A stretch of 64,000 nucleotides of DNA from Emydura subglobosa (lineage: Eukaryota > Chordata > Testudines > Chelidae), in the NCBI GenBank assembly GCA_007922225.1, contig ML679961.1, positions 7,237,702 through 7,301,701 on the forward strand, read 5' to 3'. The position numbers were made by a program, and so were the translations under genes. Below are positions 50,101 to 62,440 of the stretch, piece after piece (position 1 is the stretch's first letter; each line of letters starts with the position of its first letter). The notes beneath the pieces are model-generated. The model was not told where the DNA came from. It did not search any database and saw only the letters and a list, made by a program, of their open reading frames with translations.

Positions 50101-50669
50101 CCAATTGTATTAAATGCCCTATATTTCTATGGGGCTTCTTAAATAAACAGACAGAAAAATAAAGCCCAGAGGAGAGCCCCCTACAAAAACGCTGTCAAAT
50201 ATCCTCAGGGGTGTGCCCTAAACACAAAAGGAGAATGGTCAGACTTCAGGTTTAAACTCCGCCATCCCTCTTTGTATGCTGCGAGCAATGTTTCATATAT
50301 CCCAAGATTGGTCCTGTGTCATGCTGACTTGAAGCCAATGACACTCCTGGTGCTTACAGTTAGGCATGATTAACTTCCTTGCTGAACTGGGGCCTTCCAT
50401 GGGGAATGAGGGCATTCAGCTCCTGCAGGGTTGAGCCCATGTGAACAGCAGTGTCAGTGATTTTGCATAGTGGCTATTGCTTGTGATTTAATATCCCATC
50501 AGAGTATTTTCCAGGTGGAAGTGTTTGTGCATCTCCTTGCTCTCTTTGTAACCAATAAGCTCATTTGAGCTGATCATTGTCAATCAAATCCAGCCTCTTT
50601 TTTGGAATGTTTTTTTTTTCCACCTCCCCATTTTATATATGCCCTGCACAATTTCTATGCACAACTCTG
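47183..50669. other. Intergenic, no feature recognised
   Basis: Unique-looking. CATGCACCCTCCCAGTCC occurs twice at about 49877-49913 as a short tandem. A decayed palindrome may lie at 50310-50400. Confidence 0.5.
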
Positions 50670-50766
50670 GGAAGAGTATAGTGGGGGTTGGCCCTGCTTT
50701 GAGCAGGGGTTTGGACTAGATAACCTCCTGAGGTCCCTTCCAACCCTCATCTTCTATGATTCTATA
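50670..50766 (+). mobile_element. CR1 3' end
   Basis: GAGCAGGGGTTTGGACTAGA, GAGGTCCCTTCCAACCCTCA and TTCTATGATTCTATAG. Textbook CR1 tail. Confidence 0.9.
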
Positions 50767-53700
50767 GTTGGGAAACAGAACACGAGGCGATCGGAGGATG
50801 TTCAGTCTGAAAGAACATCTGGTGCAGCCTCAGCTTTCACTAAAGCTCTGGTCATCAGCTTCCCATTCCGTCGGACATACAGTTTGGTGGGAGGTGATAT
50901 GCCCTCTGGAGTGTCCATCCTTCACAGTTTTAGCTCAGCAGTGATTCTTAATTTCCATCTGATCTGGGAAAACCTTCTCCATGCAAATGTTGAAGGAGTA
51001 TACTGGTCAAAACAGGAGCAGTCCAGCCGTTTTGCTGGCAAGGGTAGAAATGTTGGGTGACCACCTGGCTCACGCATGCCTAGAACTGGCCCAGGGTCAA
51101 AATCAAACTCATGATGTTGTGGTGAGGTTTTTCCAAGCTGGAGCATCCCGGAGGGGGCTGGGAGGGGCAGGGTACAGGGAACGGCGTTCATTAAACTGTT
51201 TCCTCAAGAACAAAGTGAATGCAAGGGGCTTTTGTTTCTTTGTCCCTGAACCCTCTGTCTCCACATCTCTATCTTAATGGTGGAAAGAGGTCTTGGTGTA
51301 AATGAGAATCTGTCCCTGTCTCTTCTGTCTGTAGCCTGTCTGCCCTGTTATCATTATAGCACAGTCCCCTACCCTCTCTCTTCTGCTTGGTGCTCATTAT
51401 TATGTTACGTCTTCTGCTCAATTGTATCTATGTGGGGCAGAGACTGCGAGCCACATCTTCAGGTGTGGCAAAGCTGGAGACAGAGGTGGCCTTACTATCT
51501 TTTTATTCCCTGAGACCATCAGGGCTGCTGGGAGCTGGTTTGGAACCTGGCACCACTTCAATCACACTCAGGGCTGGCTGCTGTAACTGGCACCAGCTGG
51601 CATAGACTCCTAGAAACTTTATGCTGGCAGGGGTGAAATGCACAGCCATCCCCGCTCCTGCTTGCAATATGCCTCTATGCTGGAGGTTGGAGACAGAAGG
51701 TGATGGCATAGCTAGCTGGGTAGAGCAGAATTAAACACAGTGGATTCAGAGATTGGGGCTGCATAATTTCCTGGACAAAGGGAAGGAAAGGAAAGTGATT
51801 GCCTATAGGACAGGTACTCTCTCTCCAACGATTTCTGATCTAATGATCTTGCTTTCCAACCTTAGTGTGAGGTTGAGGCAGAGCATGTGGTGGGTCAGGT
51901 CGGGCCGGGTCCTCGGGAAATCTGTAAGATATTCACCTCTTATACTGGAGCAAAAAGCAGCATGAAGTTGAAGACTGTTGCCAATTAATCTGCTATCTCC
52001 ATCTCCAGAAAGATGATCAATCTCTGCCCATCAGCGAAGAGATGCAGCCCATTAAAAATCTCCCAGCAGGTAAAACTCTGAGCCTGGGTGAGCCGCCCCC
52101 AGGATTTTATGAAGTTGATAGATCAGCTGGCGGCAGCATTGCCGGTCGTGTCTGAAATCAGAATGGAGGGTCTCTCCCTTCCCTAGTGACGGAAGCTATT
52201 TAGCAGCCAGCTCTGTAACACTCTTTTCCTTCTTTAGGAGTGAGATGAAAATCTTGCTTCAATGCCTAGATACTTTTTTAAAAAAATGAAATTCCTGGCA
52301 TGTCTATTTAAAGATCGGGGAGGAATTCCTTGAAGGGAGAATCACAACCAAAATATAAGGTGGGGTTTTGCAAGGCTTAAAGGCGCTCAGCTAGAGTCAA
52401 GAGGCTGCATTGCTTCTCAGGGATCAAGATGAAGGAAAAAACACGCAGGCTCCAAACACGTAACTGCCCAGGGACACCAGGCTCCTCTGGAGATCAGGAG
52501 CGGGTCGCTGTCTTTCAAAGTTGGAAATTTTGAATTTCAAAAATGTGAGTGTCCAAAGTTGAGAAAGGAAATATGAGAAAAAAAATGTCGCACCTTCCTA
52601 CCCCCTCTTTTCTCAGCCACCTCCAGCCGAGTCATTCTGACGTCAGATCCTCCGGCGCCGATGGCGGGCAGCCACTGGAGAGTCAGAGTGGCAGGTGTAC
52701 CTTCTTAACTCCAGCTGGGCTAAAAGGGCCTGGAGTTGCTCTCTCTCGTGTGCGTTCATGTGCAGGTAGAGGAACAAGACAAGGAGGTCTTTCTGGGAAA
52801 TACAAGGCCCAGCAAAGTTTGGAGAGGAAGCTTAAGCTGAGGTCTGTGTTCTGTATTTAGCTGAGATTCCAGCTTGAGGAGGACGTGTAAGTTTGGATTT
52901 TTGAATGGGCCAGTTTCTCGTACGCTGGGTTTTATACTTATTTAATGCCAGTGACTTCAGGGGAGTTGCTCCTGGCACATACAGGTGTGAGGGCTAGCTG
53001 GACCCAGTTCACTGTGTGCATCTGCTGCTGAGGGAGGGGAAAAGGGGACAATCTCACCTGCTTTGCACCACGTTACGATGCTTAAGACTTAATAATCCTC
53101 TACCCCAGTGCTGACACTAGATTCAGTATCTCTGCCTTGCTATTCCGTTACATTCCTCCTACAGCTGTTCAAATCTTTCACCTCTCAACATTTCGTGGCA
53201 ATTTCGGCCTTCCTTTTTCCATGTCTGACATTCCCCTGCCTGTGAGGGGGGGGAATAACACCATCTGCCTCTCACTCAGGGAGTTGGGAGATTCATTGTG
53301 ATTCATCGAGCTCATGAAGTTGTGACAGCTTTGAAAATGCAATCGGACATTCTCTCGCGTTGTGTAAAAGATGATTAAAGCCGGTGGGCGGTGCAGGGTG
53401 GGAGATCTACGGCTGGGCAGCTGAAGAACTACCAAATTAAACACTCCTGATTGTCTAGAAAGTGATTGCCATTAGCAAAGCCGCAGATTCAGTGGAAGAT
53501 CGAACAGGCTAAGGTCTTGCTTCCAAGATTCCTAGTCCCAGCCTACAGACAACCCATGCCTCTGGCTCAGTGCCAAAATACTGGAGATAGAAATGAGGAC
53601 ACCTCAGTGTGTGACATTGCAGGCCCTAGGAACTCCAGGAGGTGGTGTCAGCAATTAGGACTTGCAGCTGTGCCTGCCCAATCTCCGGGCCGCCTGCAGA

Positions 53701-54774
53701 CACAGCTGAGCCATACCTTGATTGGCCGAGGCAGTCAGCAAGCCTGCTCTTCAACCCAACAGCAGGAACTGAGTTTCTCAGTTCTCAGAGTTTCTGCCGG
53801 CCGCCTCCTGTCGCTCCTGTGCCTACCTTGTCCCGAGCCCTGCTTCCCTAGTGGTTTCGGTTCGGGACTCCAGCTCTGACCCCTTGGTTCAGGTCGCGGG
53901 CTCCCTGCACTCGGTTCGTGTACCAACAGCTGCGTGGGAGGGCCGGCGGAGAAGTCATTTAGATTGTACCCCTGTAAGTGGGCCACAAGGTTTGCAAATC
54001 TGAAAGGGGAAAACAGGTCTGCTCCAAAGCCCACCCCAGTGAGGAGGCATCTCTCCATGGACTTTGGCTCAGGCCCTGTCTGGATCCTGGAACAAATAGG
54101 TGCCCACATGTTCCCTCTTCCGCCTCAGCCTCAGTCCCACTGATGAGACTCGAGGCTTTCTGCCTGACTGCCACCAGTTTGCCCAGGCATGCATTTAATG
54201 CACATAGGCGAGCGGCTTGCTAACATACAGCTTTTGTCCGGCACCTCTGCACCCGGACTGTCAGGGAAGCCTTCATGGCTTCTAGTGACCAACTGGGAAC
54301 TGCACCAGCACAACCCATAAAAGAAGTAGGGGAAAGACACTGGTTAAGGGGTGCAACAGCATTGTAACAGGCAGCATGAGAGAGGGGGCGCTCAGCGACA
54401 GCTGCACTCCTTTAAAATTCCTGCTGCCACCCTCGCCAGCCCCCAGGACCCTGCCTCCACAGGACCCGCATCCTCTTCCAAGTCTTGCAGCACCAGCTGG
54501 CCAGCCAGCTCCCTGCCCCCCACTGCACAGGCTGTGTATGGATGATGGGCCCACGGACAGCAGGCAAAGGCCTCCCCTGCTTTACACCTCAGAGAACTCC
54601 CACTGCAGCGGGACTTCAGGGTCACAGTGGGGCAGGCAGGGAGCATTTTGCGTCAGGAGAGGAGTCAGTCCTTCCCCTCACCGCCCAGGCATGAAGGGTT
54701 GTGGCTAAACTGGTCTGCCCCACTACCGCAGCTATTTCTCATCAGGGACCATGGGACTGATTTCTGCAAATACT
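50767..54774. other. Intergenic, mostly unrecognised
   Basis: 53560-53960 is GC-rich with TTGGTTCAGGTCGCGGGCTC-like text and may be an LTR relic, but no ends were found. The remainder is unique with no coding similarity. Confidence 0.4.
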
Positions 54775-55340
54775 TGTGGATGTGAGGCTGGGACTCAGGA
54801 GGCCTGAATTCTTTGCCCGGCTCTGCCACTGGCCAACTGGGTGACCTGGGGCAAGACACATGCCGATTCCATGCCTCAGTTTCCCCATTTGTAAACCAGA
54901 GACGATAACCGTGAACTCCTTTGTCAAAGTGCTCTGAGATCTGCTGGTGAGAAGCACAATATAAAATCTAGGGATTACTAGATTACTAGGGATTACTATT
55001 CATTGTACAGAGGTGTAGCCTACACTGATTATTCTCACATGTGACATTACCCACATATGAGTGGTGACAGGCCTGGGTCCCGAGACTGTAAATTCTTGGG
55101 CAGGGGCTATGGGCTGGATTTTTAGGTACCTAAAGATGCAGATAGGCGCCTGGCTGGATTTTCAAGAGCCTAGATGCCTGCCTCCCATCACTTTCAATAG
55201 GAGATAGGTGCCAGTCTGCATTTGTAGGTGCCTAAATCCCTTTAAAAACCTGACCCTGATGTCTCTTTCCATCTGCAAAGCACGTACAGCAACACAGTTT
55301 GGGTCTAACATCAATACAATAAAATAATTATTAATAACAA
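54775..55340 (+). mobile_element. MIR-like SINE and L2-type tail, tail split by a MITE
   Basis: CTGCCACTGGCCAACTGGGTG, CCTCAGTTTCCCCATTTGTA and AAGTGCTCTGAGATCTGCTG are MIR landmarks at 54824-54945. ACTGTAAATTCTTGGGCAGG at 55086 starts an L2-type tail that resumes as GATGTCTCTTTCC after 55256. Confidence 0.8.
55111..55256. mobile_element. Palindromic MITE, 146 bp, inserted in an L2-type tail
   Basis: The ends GGGCTGGATTTTTAGGTACC and TTTAAAAACCTGACCC are inverted repeats. The interior repeats TAGGCGCC and TAGGTGCC motifs. It is the same family as 32167-32424 and 11369-11431. Confidence 0.75.
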
Positions 55341-56044
55341 ACAATACCCTCAGAGCCATGTGATCACACCCCTTGAAACGGATGGGGGCGCATGAGTGCA
55401 AGTGAGATCAGCATGTGCCCTTCTGTGCTGATATTTGGTGGAGATGATTCTTTTCTTTGCCGGGGGGTCTGGTTCCTGAGCAAATGGAAACTCGCCCTGC
55501 CATCCAAGCCGCAATGAATATATCATTACTAGAAGGATTTGAAATATTTAGTGGGGTTTTTTTTAAACAGTATGTAATTAAAAATACAACACACACTTGC
55601 TTTCTGGTAAAATCATCAGCTGCATGCCCATAGTGAAATATAATGGTAAAAAAAGCAACCACTGAAGAACTGTAATGCTGGTTTAGAGGGCAGCATGCTC
55701 TTGTTAAAAACTCATCGTTCTGTTGTCATGAAGCATGTGTGATCGTATTAAATAGTCTCCCTATCCCCCATTTCATGCTGTCGGGAGCAGAAGAAAACAC
55801 TGGAATATTAACAGGAAAAATCTTCTTCTATAGGATTTAATCAGGTTGTGTATTAAACTGTTGTGTATTTAAACCCTGGAGAAGAAGTCTACGACTGCCT
55901 GCTCTGTCTGAAGTCATTCAAGGCTCCATTAGACCCTGAGCGTGGTCCCCAGAAAGCTGGGTAATTTGCAGAGTGAGGATGGAGGAATACTGTGTATGAG
56001 TCTGCGGGGGGGATTGTGGGTAATCCCTTTTGAAATGCCCCTGA

Positions 56045-56272
56045 AAATATGTGCCGTTTAGTGCATTCTAAAAGTAGACAGCAATATTGCTCTTCGGGAG
56101 ACTGCCGGAAGCTGGGACTGGATGGATCACTTGATAATTGCCCTGTTCTGTTTATTTCCTCTGAAGCACCTGACTTCCATCTGAAGCCAGGATACTGGGC
56201 TCGATGGACCACTGGTCCACCCCAGTATGACCATCCGTACGAAACTCTTAGGAGACTCACCCCAGCCTGGCT
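56045..56272 (+). mobile_element. CR1 3' end
   Basis: ATACTGGGCTCGATGGACCA, CTGGTCCACCCCAGTATGAC and an ACGAAACTCTTAGG end are a CR1 subfamily tail. Confidence 0.75.
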
Positions 56273-56351
56273 GATATAACAGTGCCCAAGGAAGTTCTTC
56301 CCTCCAGGCTGACCACCTCTGGGAGGCATCCTACAGAAAATCCAAACACTT

Positions 56352-56832
56352 TGTAGCGCAGTGCTGCAGCCTCCCTCCGAGGCTGACAGCGAGGGGCCGA
56401 CATGGGCAGGCCCCGGTACAGCACCACTCGCACGCTGGAAGTGCAGGGGCGGGACACGAAGAGGACGTATAAAAGCCAGGCCTCGCAGCTCAGTCAGGGA
56501 GGAGCTGCTGCAGGAGAGGGGCGTCTCTCCACCCAGTGTTGGGACTTGACCTCGAGCCACCGGAGCTGCCTACTGGCTGGAGCTTAGAGGGTCTGCTGCC
56601 GGCGACTGGCCGGAGCTACCGGATGCTAGCAACTGCCTGCCCTGCCTGGACCAGGAGCCAAGGGGCCATAGACTATTTATTCGCCCTGCCTTGCTCTAGG
56701 ACTTAGGGTCTAGACTGGTTGCCGCCCTGCCGTACTGGAGGGCCTGGGCTCCTAGACCCTGAGGGGCTGGATAGCGAAGTGGTGTGGCCCCCTTCCGAGG
56801 CCGACACCCTGGGTTGACCCCAATCTGTTACA
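56352..56832 (+). mobile_element. Solo LTR-like element with TATA box and 5-bp flanking duplication
   Basis: It starts TGTAGCGCAG and ends CAATCTGTTACA. It is flanked by CACTT (56347-56351) and CGCTT (56833-56837), a 5-bp repeat with one mismatch. A TATAAAAGCCAGG box is at 56468-56480, matching the style of the copy at 34615. GC-rich sequence follows the TATA box. No internal region is next to it, so it is probably solo. Confidence 0.6.
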
Positions 56833-57069
56833 CGCTTATATTATGCTTCAAAGCTAGGTTTACTCAAACATCAGCAGCTCTATTGTTGCTAATTAATTTC
56901 ATAAGCACAATCCATTTTTAAAAATGTTTTACTCTCAAATGTTTTTGAATGACTCCTAATTTTAATCAAGAGAGAATTAAATCTGGTCCCCAGTTTGCTA
57001 ATGAATCTGAGGAGCTAAACTGTGAGTATCATCCTCTGACCACTTCACCTGCACTCTGCCCATTCCATC

Positions 57070-57290
57070 TCATAGATTCTAAGGCCAGAAGGGACAATTG
57101 TGATCGTCTAGTCTGACCTCCTGCACAACACAAGCAGTGGATGTCCCTGAATAAATTCCTTTTTGAATTAGGTCATATCTTTTAGCAAAACATCCAGTCT
57201 TGATTAAAATATTGTCAGTGATGTAGAAACCACCACAACCCTCTGTAGGTTGTTCCAGCAGTAATCTCCACTGTGGTTACTTTTAATTAT
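57070..57290 (-). mobile_element. CR1 3' end
   Basis: CATAGATTCTAAGGCCAGAA, GATCGTCTAGTCTGACCTCC and CTGCACAACACAAGC are reverse-complement CR1. Confidence 0.8.
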
Positions 57291-57499
57291 CAATCCCCTG
57301 AGCAGCTTCAAACAGCCACCACTTTTAAGTGATCGTGTGATCATGATCTAAATTGATTTGTGATGTGCAAGAAGGATATCGGCAAACCAGTAATATTTAT
57401 ATTCTTGATGCTTTAAGGAAGACAGTTTTCCAAAGGTGAAAATGAACAAACAAAAAGCCTGCCTGATTAAGGGAGGAGGTGAAAGCAGCAGTAAAAATA

Positions 57500-59110
57500 A
57501 AACAAAATAATAGAAAATGAGGAAGCTGATAGCAATGAGTACAAATTAGCAGTTAGGAAATGCAGGCAATTGATAAGGGAAGCTAAAGGTATCAATGAAA
57601 AAAATCTATGGCCATCAGGTTTAAAGACAACAAGAAATAATTCTTTAATTATATCAGGAGCAAACAAAATGCTAGCAATGATATAGGTCTGATACTAGAC
57701 AAGGATGGTAAAATTGTCAATCATGATGTAGAAAAGGCAAAAGTATTCAACAAATAATTCTGCTCTGTATTTGAAAAGAAACCAAATGATGTATTCATTA
57801 ATGATAATGAAATACTTTCTATTCCATCTGTAATTAGAGAGGATGTTAAACAGCAACTATTAAAGTTAAATATTTTTAAATGTGCAGTGTTGGATAACTT
57901 GCACCAAAGAGTATTAAAAAAATTGGCTGAGAGCTCTCTGAAACATTAGTATTGATTTATGACAAATCCGGGAGCATTGAAGAGGTTCCAGAAGATTGGA
58001 AAAAGTATAATATCATACCATTATTCAAAAAGGTTGAATAGGATGCCATAGGTCACTAGAGGCCACTTAGCCTGACGTAGATTCTGGGTAAAACCATGGA
58101 AAGGCTGATACAGGATGAATCAGTAAAGAATTAAAGGACAGTATCATAATTAATGCCAGTCAACCTGGTTTTGTGGAAAATAGCTCTTATCGAACGTATT
58201 TTTTTCTGATCAGATTATAAATTTGGTTGATAAGGGTAATAGTCAGACTTCTATAAGGTTTAGTCCTGCATGACATTCTGACAAAAAATTTGCATTATAC
58301 AAAATCAATGTAGCCCATATTAAATAGATTAAAAACTGATTTGCTGGATAGATTGCAACAAGTAATTGTCAATGAGGAATCCTCATCCAATAGGGGTGTT
58401 TGTAGTGTGGTCCTGCAGGGTTCTGTTCTGGGCCCAAGACTATTATCAATGAGCTGGAAGAAAATATAAAATCACCGTTGGGAAAGCATGCAGATAAGCC
58501 AGAACCTAGGGGAGTGATAAATAAGGTGGAGACAGGTCAATTACAGAGGTTGACCTGGATTCGCTTGGTTAAGGAGGGGAAGCGATGCTCGGTTGAACAA
58601 AGCCATGCATCTAGAATAAAGAATATAGGTCACACATCAGATGGGGGAAGGGAGGAGCATATCCTGGAATGCTGTAACACTGAAAAGGACTTGGGGGTGA
58701 TGGCTGACAAACAAGTGCACATGATTTCCCAGGGCAACGCTGTAATTTATGCAGGCAAACCCAATCCTGAGATGTACAAGCAGGGGAACATCTCGTAGCA
58801 GTAGAAGGCGGGATTACCTCTGAGCCTAGCAGTAGTGAAACCATTAGTGGAATACTGTGTCCAGCGCTTCAAAAAGGGTATTGGGAAATCGGACAGGGTT
58901 GAGAAAAAAAGCCGTAAGAATGATTCAAGATCACATGCCTTATAATGATCAATCTATTTAGTTTTATGAGGAGGAAGTTAACAGGTGACTTGGTCACAAT
59001 CTGCAGGTATCTACATGGGGAAGAGATTTCTGACCGTAGATGGCTCTTCCATCTAGCAGAACAAGGCGTCATGAGATCCAAGACATGGAAGAAAGCATCA
59101 GGGTGTTGGA
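57500..59110 (+). mobile_element. Long decayed CR1 copy, ORF2 reverse transcriptase to C-terminus
   Basis: Broken plus-strand frames read VPEDWKK (about 57985), VLQGSVLGP at 58410-58436 (the PQGSVLGP motif), TEKDLGVMADKQ (about 58680) and HLAEQG-like pieces near 59050. Many frameshifts and stops show it is dead. The left part (57500-57800) is the region before the polymerase core. Confidence 0.8.
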
Positions 59111-59149
59111 GGGAAAATTAGACTGATGGTTAATAAAGGCTGGCGTTGC

Positions 59150-59560
59150 TAGCGGAGTGGAGGCAGCCGTCCATGACTTCATACCCAATAGCTCGTGGTA
59201 GGCAGGAGCCTCAACAGTGAAGACAAGGAACTAATGAAGGGATGCAAAAAAGGGGCGGCGTGGTTGGGGCAATGAGCCAGGAAGAGCTTTGGGTATAAGA
59301 GGGAGATGCTGAGACTCTCAAGTCTAGAAAGGAGAAAATTGTGGCAATTGAGACATGAGCAGTTGAGGGCTTGGCTGAGAAGGGTAGCTATGCTGACGGG
59401 GAGGGAAAGGCAGCCTGTCTCAGAGATGTTATGCAGGAAGATTGTGGACCCTGCCCGTTGACTCAGGGAGCTGAGTCCAAGGTAAGGTTGCAGGCCCGAG
59501 TGTGTTGTCTGAAGTGATGAAGAAAGGAGGGGAGAAGGGCAAGGCGTGGGAGGAAAGATC
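59150..59560 (-). mobile_element. Decayed L2-like LINE ORF2 piece
   Basis: The minus-strand frame reads FLHNISETGCLSLPVSIAT and LLSRLESLS, matching the HNISKIRPFLS region of L2-like ORF2. It abuts the CR1 copy at 57500-59110 in the opposite orientation. Confidence 0.65.
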
Positions 59561-60825
59561 GAGAGCGCTGGTTTGGCCTTGCCAAGTTCTGGTTGGTGGC
59601 TGGACATGGATGAGGAAATGTTAGAAAATGTAGCTGGGATGGCAGGAGTCCGAATACAGCATTCTCCTTCACATGTCGGCCTAAAACTGCCGTGTAGTAT
59701 TGCTGGCCACATAATGCTGGCTGCCACATCCTATCCCAGAGACGGCTGCATTGCAGCTGTGAGTGAACTTCTTCTAAACTGTGTACGGCTTGTCATTCTA
59801 GTGAAACGCCTTGATGCTGGCAAAGCATGCAGTTCACGTGCAGTGTAGCTGAGTGACAGTTGCTGTGGGAACCATGACTGAATTTTCAGATAAGGGAATT
59901 TCTAAGGATCCCCGTTCTGTGCTTTGAAGTCAAAACAAGACATTGAAACAAACAGCGTACATTTAAGTCTAGCTCCAGATATAGAGCTAGTGATTGGTGG
60001 AGCATTGTCTGCGTATTTCTGAAAGGCAGATCTGCAAATTCTTTCCCAAGCTAAAACCACATATTGCCAATATGCTGTTCTGATATGGAAGATTTCCATA
60101 AGATAGTGCATCCCTGACTGGGCAGAGAGAAATCAGCTGGAATTTGGGAGGAAGGTGCAAGCATCTTCTCAGACAGTCACATTCTGCAACTGAAATAATG
60201 GGCCTGATCTTCAGTTGGTGGAGATTGGCATAGCTCCAATCAGTGGAATTATGGCAATTTCCACCTGATGAGAATCTGGCTCAGTGCCTGATTTAGGGTC
60301 AGACAAGTGCTGAAATCTTCCACCAACCAGCTGGACAGGTCATTCCGCAAAGACATACCTTTTAAACAACATTCTTATTCCCCTTTCTGAAATCTTGCTG
60401 GCAATTCCTAGTTCGTTGAAGACATTCCAGCACCAATCTTGCTATCCATCATTGGCACATATAAGGTGTCTATCATCTTGGGATTCAAGTTCCAAAGCAT
60501 CATCAATAAGACAGCATTCTGTGACATCACAGAGCTGGAGTCTCCCAGCAAACCTGGCTATCGTGCGATGTCAATGAGTGATGGATTCTGAGGTATCTTC
60601 AGTGAAACATGATGTGCCGGGGAAAAAAACTCTGCATGTGTGAAGGGAGAAATATTTATTTCAAAGGTAAGTACAATGTAGTTCTGCACTGAATGCCCTC
60701 TACAATCCAGTAAATAGAGAAATCCAGTTAATAAATGAGCATAGCTCCACTTTAATTTTCTCTTTGCATTTCAACTTTAAATGCATTGTTGGGGGAAGTA
60801 CAGATATGATTCTCAACCCATAGGA
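59561..60825. other. Intergenic, no feature recognised apart from the MITE at 60195
   Basis: Unique-looking. No coding similarity. 55341-56044 likewise shows nothing. Confidence 0.5.
60195..60290. mobile_element. MITE relic, GTGTAAATCAG family
   Basis: GGCATAGCTCCAATCAGTGG sits between GGGCCTGATCTTCAG on the left and GATGAGAATCTGGCTC on the right, which are inverted. Confidence 0.5.
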
Positions 60826-61105
60826 TCATAGAATCGTAGGACTGCAAGGGACCTTGAGTGGTCATCTAGTCCAGTCCCATGCACTTATGCAGACCAAGAC
60901 CCAGACCAAGCATTATCTAGACCATCCCTGACAGGTGTTTGTCTAACCTGCTTTTAAAAATCTCCAATGATGGAGATTCCACAGTCTGCCTAGGCAATTT
61001 ATTCCAGTGCTTAGCCACCCTGACAGCTAGGAAGTTTTTCCTAATGTCCAACCTACGCTGCCTTTGCTGCAATTTCAGTCTATAGCTTCTTGTCCTACCC
61101 ATGGT
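60826..61105 (-). mobile_element. CR1 ORF2 C-terminus and 3' tail
   Basis: ATCATAGAATCGTAGGACTG is the tail. The minus-strand frame 60917-61102 ends RRLDIRKNFLAVRVAKHWNK, then LPRQTVESPSLEIFKSRLDK and a final HLSGMV, the conserved CR1 C-terminus, still open over about 60 codons. Truncated upstream. Confidence 0.92.
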
Positions 61106-62084
61106 TCTGTTCTAACCCAAGTCTGTGCTCACAGCTGCAAAATACTAGTATTTGTTTATGTCACTTGGGTAGGGAAGTGAGTTCTTCTTTTTCATTCATT
61201 ATTCTAGTAATGGGAGGGTAATTATCCATTTGCCCTTTAAGTAGGGAAACAACCTAATTGTGGGAGTGGATGTGACATTTCACTCATATGATCTTGGAAT
61301 CTCTAAGCAAAACTGCAGCCAAAAAATCCAGGGCATTACCATTCTCTCTGCCGCCATGCTATTGAGATGAACAGCGAGTCATGCCACTGGATGAAATAGT
61401 CTGTAGAAGAAAGGACCGCAAGAGAATGAAAAGGCTCTAGAAACATTGCGTTTCCTTTAGCAGGGCTGGCGTGTCTGATAAAAGTTGTCTGCAATCTATA
61501 GTACGTAGGATAATGTAGTTTTAATGTTCCCTGGAATCAAAAAACTACCAAGTAATTTTTTAATTTGCTGGGACTGGAGGTGCAATAATTCTGCAAGGAG
61601 TGTTTCCATGATCCACAATGTGTCTGCAAGGAAGTAAGCCCATACAGCACCTGCACCAGTTGTATACATCTCTGCTCTCTTACCTTCAAATGACAAACAA
61701 TCCTATTTTTTCTTCTATCTGTAGCGTTTTCCTCTGAGAAGTAGCAGATGGCAAGGCCCAGGCCTTGTTTCATTCCAGTGACGACTGTTGTTGCAGCCTC
61801 CTGAACGAAAGCCGTGTGTTGGTGGTAGCACGTGCGTTGGCGGTGTCTGATGGTTACCCTGTGGACCGTTAGACCAAGTGCAATGAGAAGGTTACAGCTG
61901 GATACATGAGAGAGTCAATTCTACTGCTGGATGTTTCACCAGAGTTGGAACGTCTCCATTGCGATGCTCGGATAGTCACCCGTATGTTCAACTCGAAAGC
62001 TTGTGCTTAGGGCTGGCTGGGGATGTCCGTGCTCAGTGTTTGTGTAATCCACATGGGGAGAATCTATGGATAATGATCAAAGGT
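61106..62084. other. Intergenic, no feature recognised
   Basis: Unique-looking, AT-leaning at 61480-61700. No coding similarity. Confidence 0.5.
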
Positions 62085-62440
62085 CCAATCCACATCAGGG
62101 CCCCATTGTGCTAGACTATGTATAAAGACATGTAAGAGTCTCTGCTCCAAAGAGCTCACCATCGAGATAGACAAGAGGGACAGTTTTACTATCCCCATTT
62201 TACAGATAGAGGAATTGAGACAGAGAAATCAAGGGTAAAATTCTCTAAAGTACCTCTATGACTTGGGATCCGAAGTCCCATTGAAAGTTAATAGAACATA
62301 GGTTCCTAAGTCACTTAAGCCCTTGTGAAAACTTTACCCTAAATGACTTGCCCAACGTCACTGCGGAAGTCTGTGGCAAAGCCAGGAATTTATTGCAAAT
62401 CTACTTGAGTCTCAACCACAAGATCTTCCTTCCTCTCTAA
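62085..62440 (-). mobile_element. MIR-like SINE with L2-type tail, split by a MITE
   Basis: Reverse-complement reading: GGGCCCCATTGTGCTAGAC tail, CCCATTTTACAGATAGAGG, then after the inserted element TGACTTGCCCAACGTCAC, GTCTGTGGCAAAGCCAGG. This is the CORE-SINE layout of MIR followed by an L2-type 3' tail. Confidence 0.8.
62232..62340. mobile_element. Palindromic MITE, 109 bp, inserted in the SINE
   Basis: The ends AGGGTAAAATTCTCTAAAG and CTTGTGAAAACTTTACCCT are inverted repeats. AAATCA before it and AAATGA after it look like a decayed target duplication. The SINE sequence continues on both sides. Confidence 0.8.

Noticed and set aside
55889..56560. 223-codon minus-strand open frame
   Set aside because: It runs antisense through a CR1 tail and into the solo LTR, so it is a chance frame.
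59179..59727. 182-codon minus-strand open frame as a host gene
   Set aside because: Its C-terminal half matches a decayed L2-like ORF2, so it is repeat sequence.
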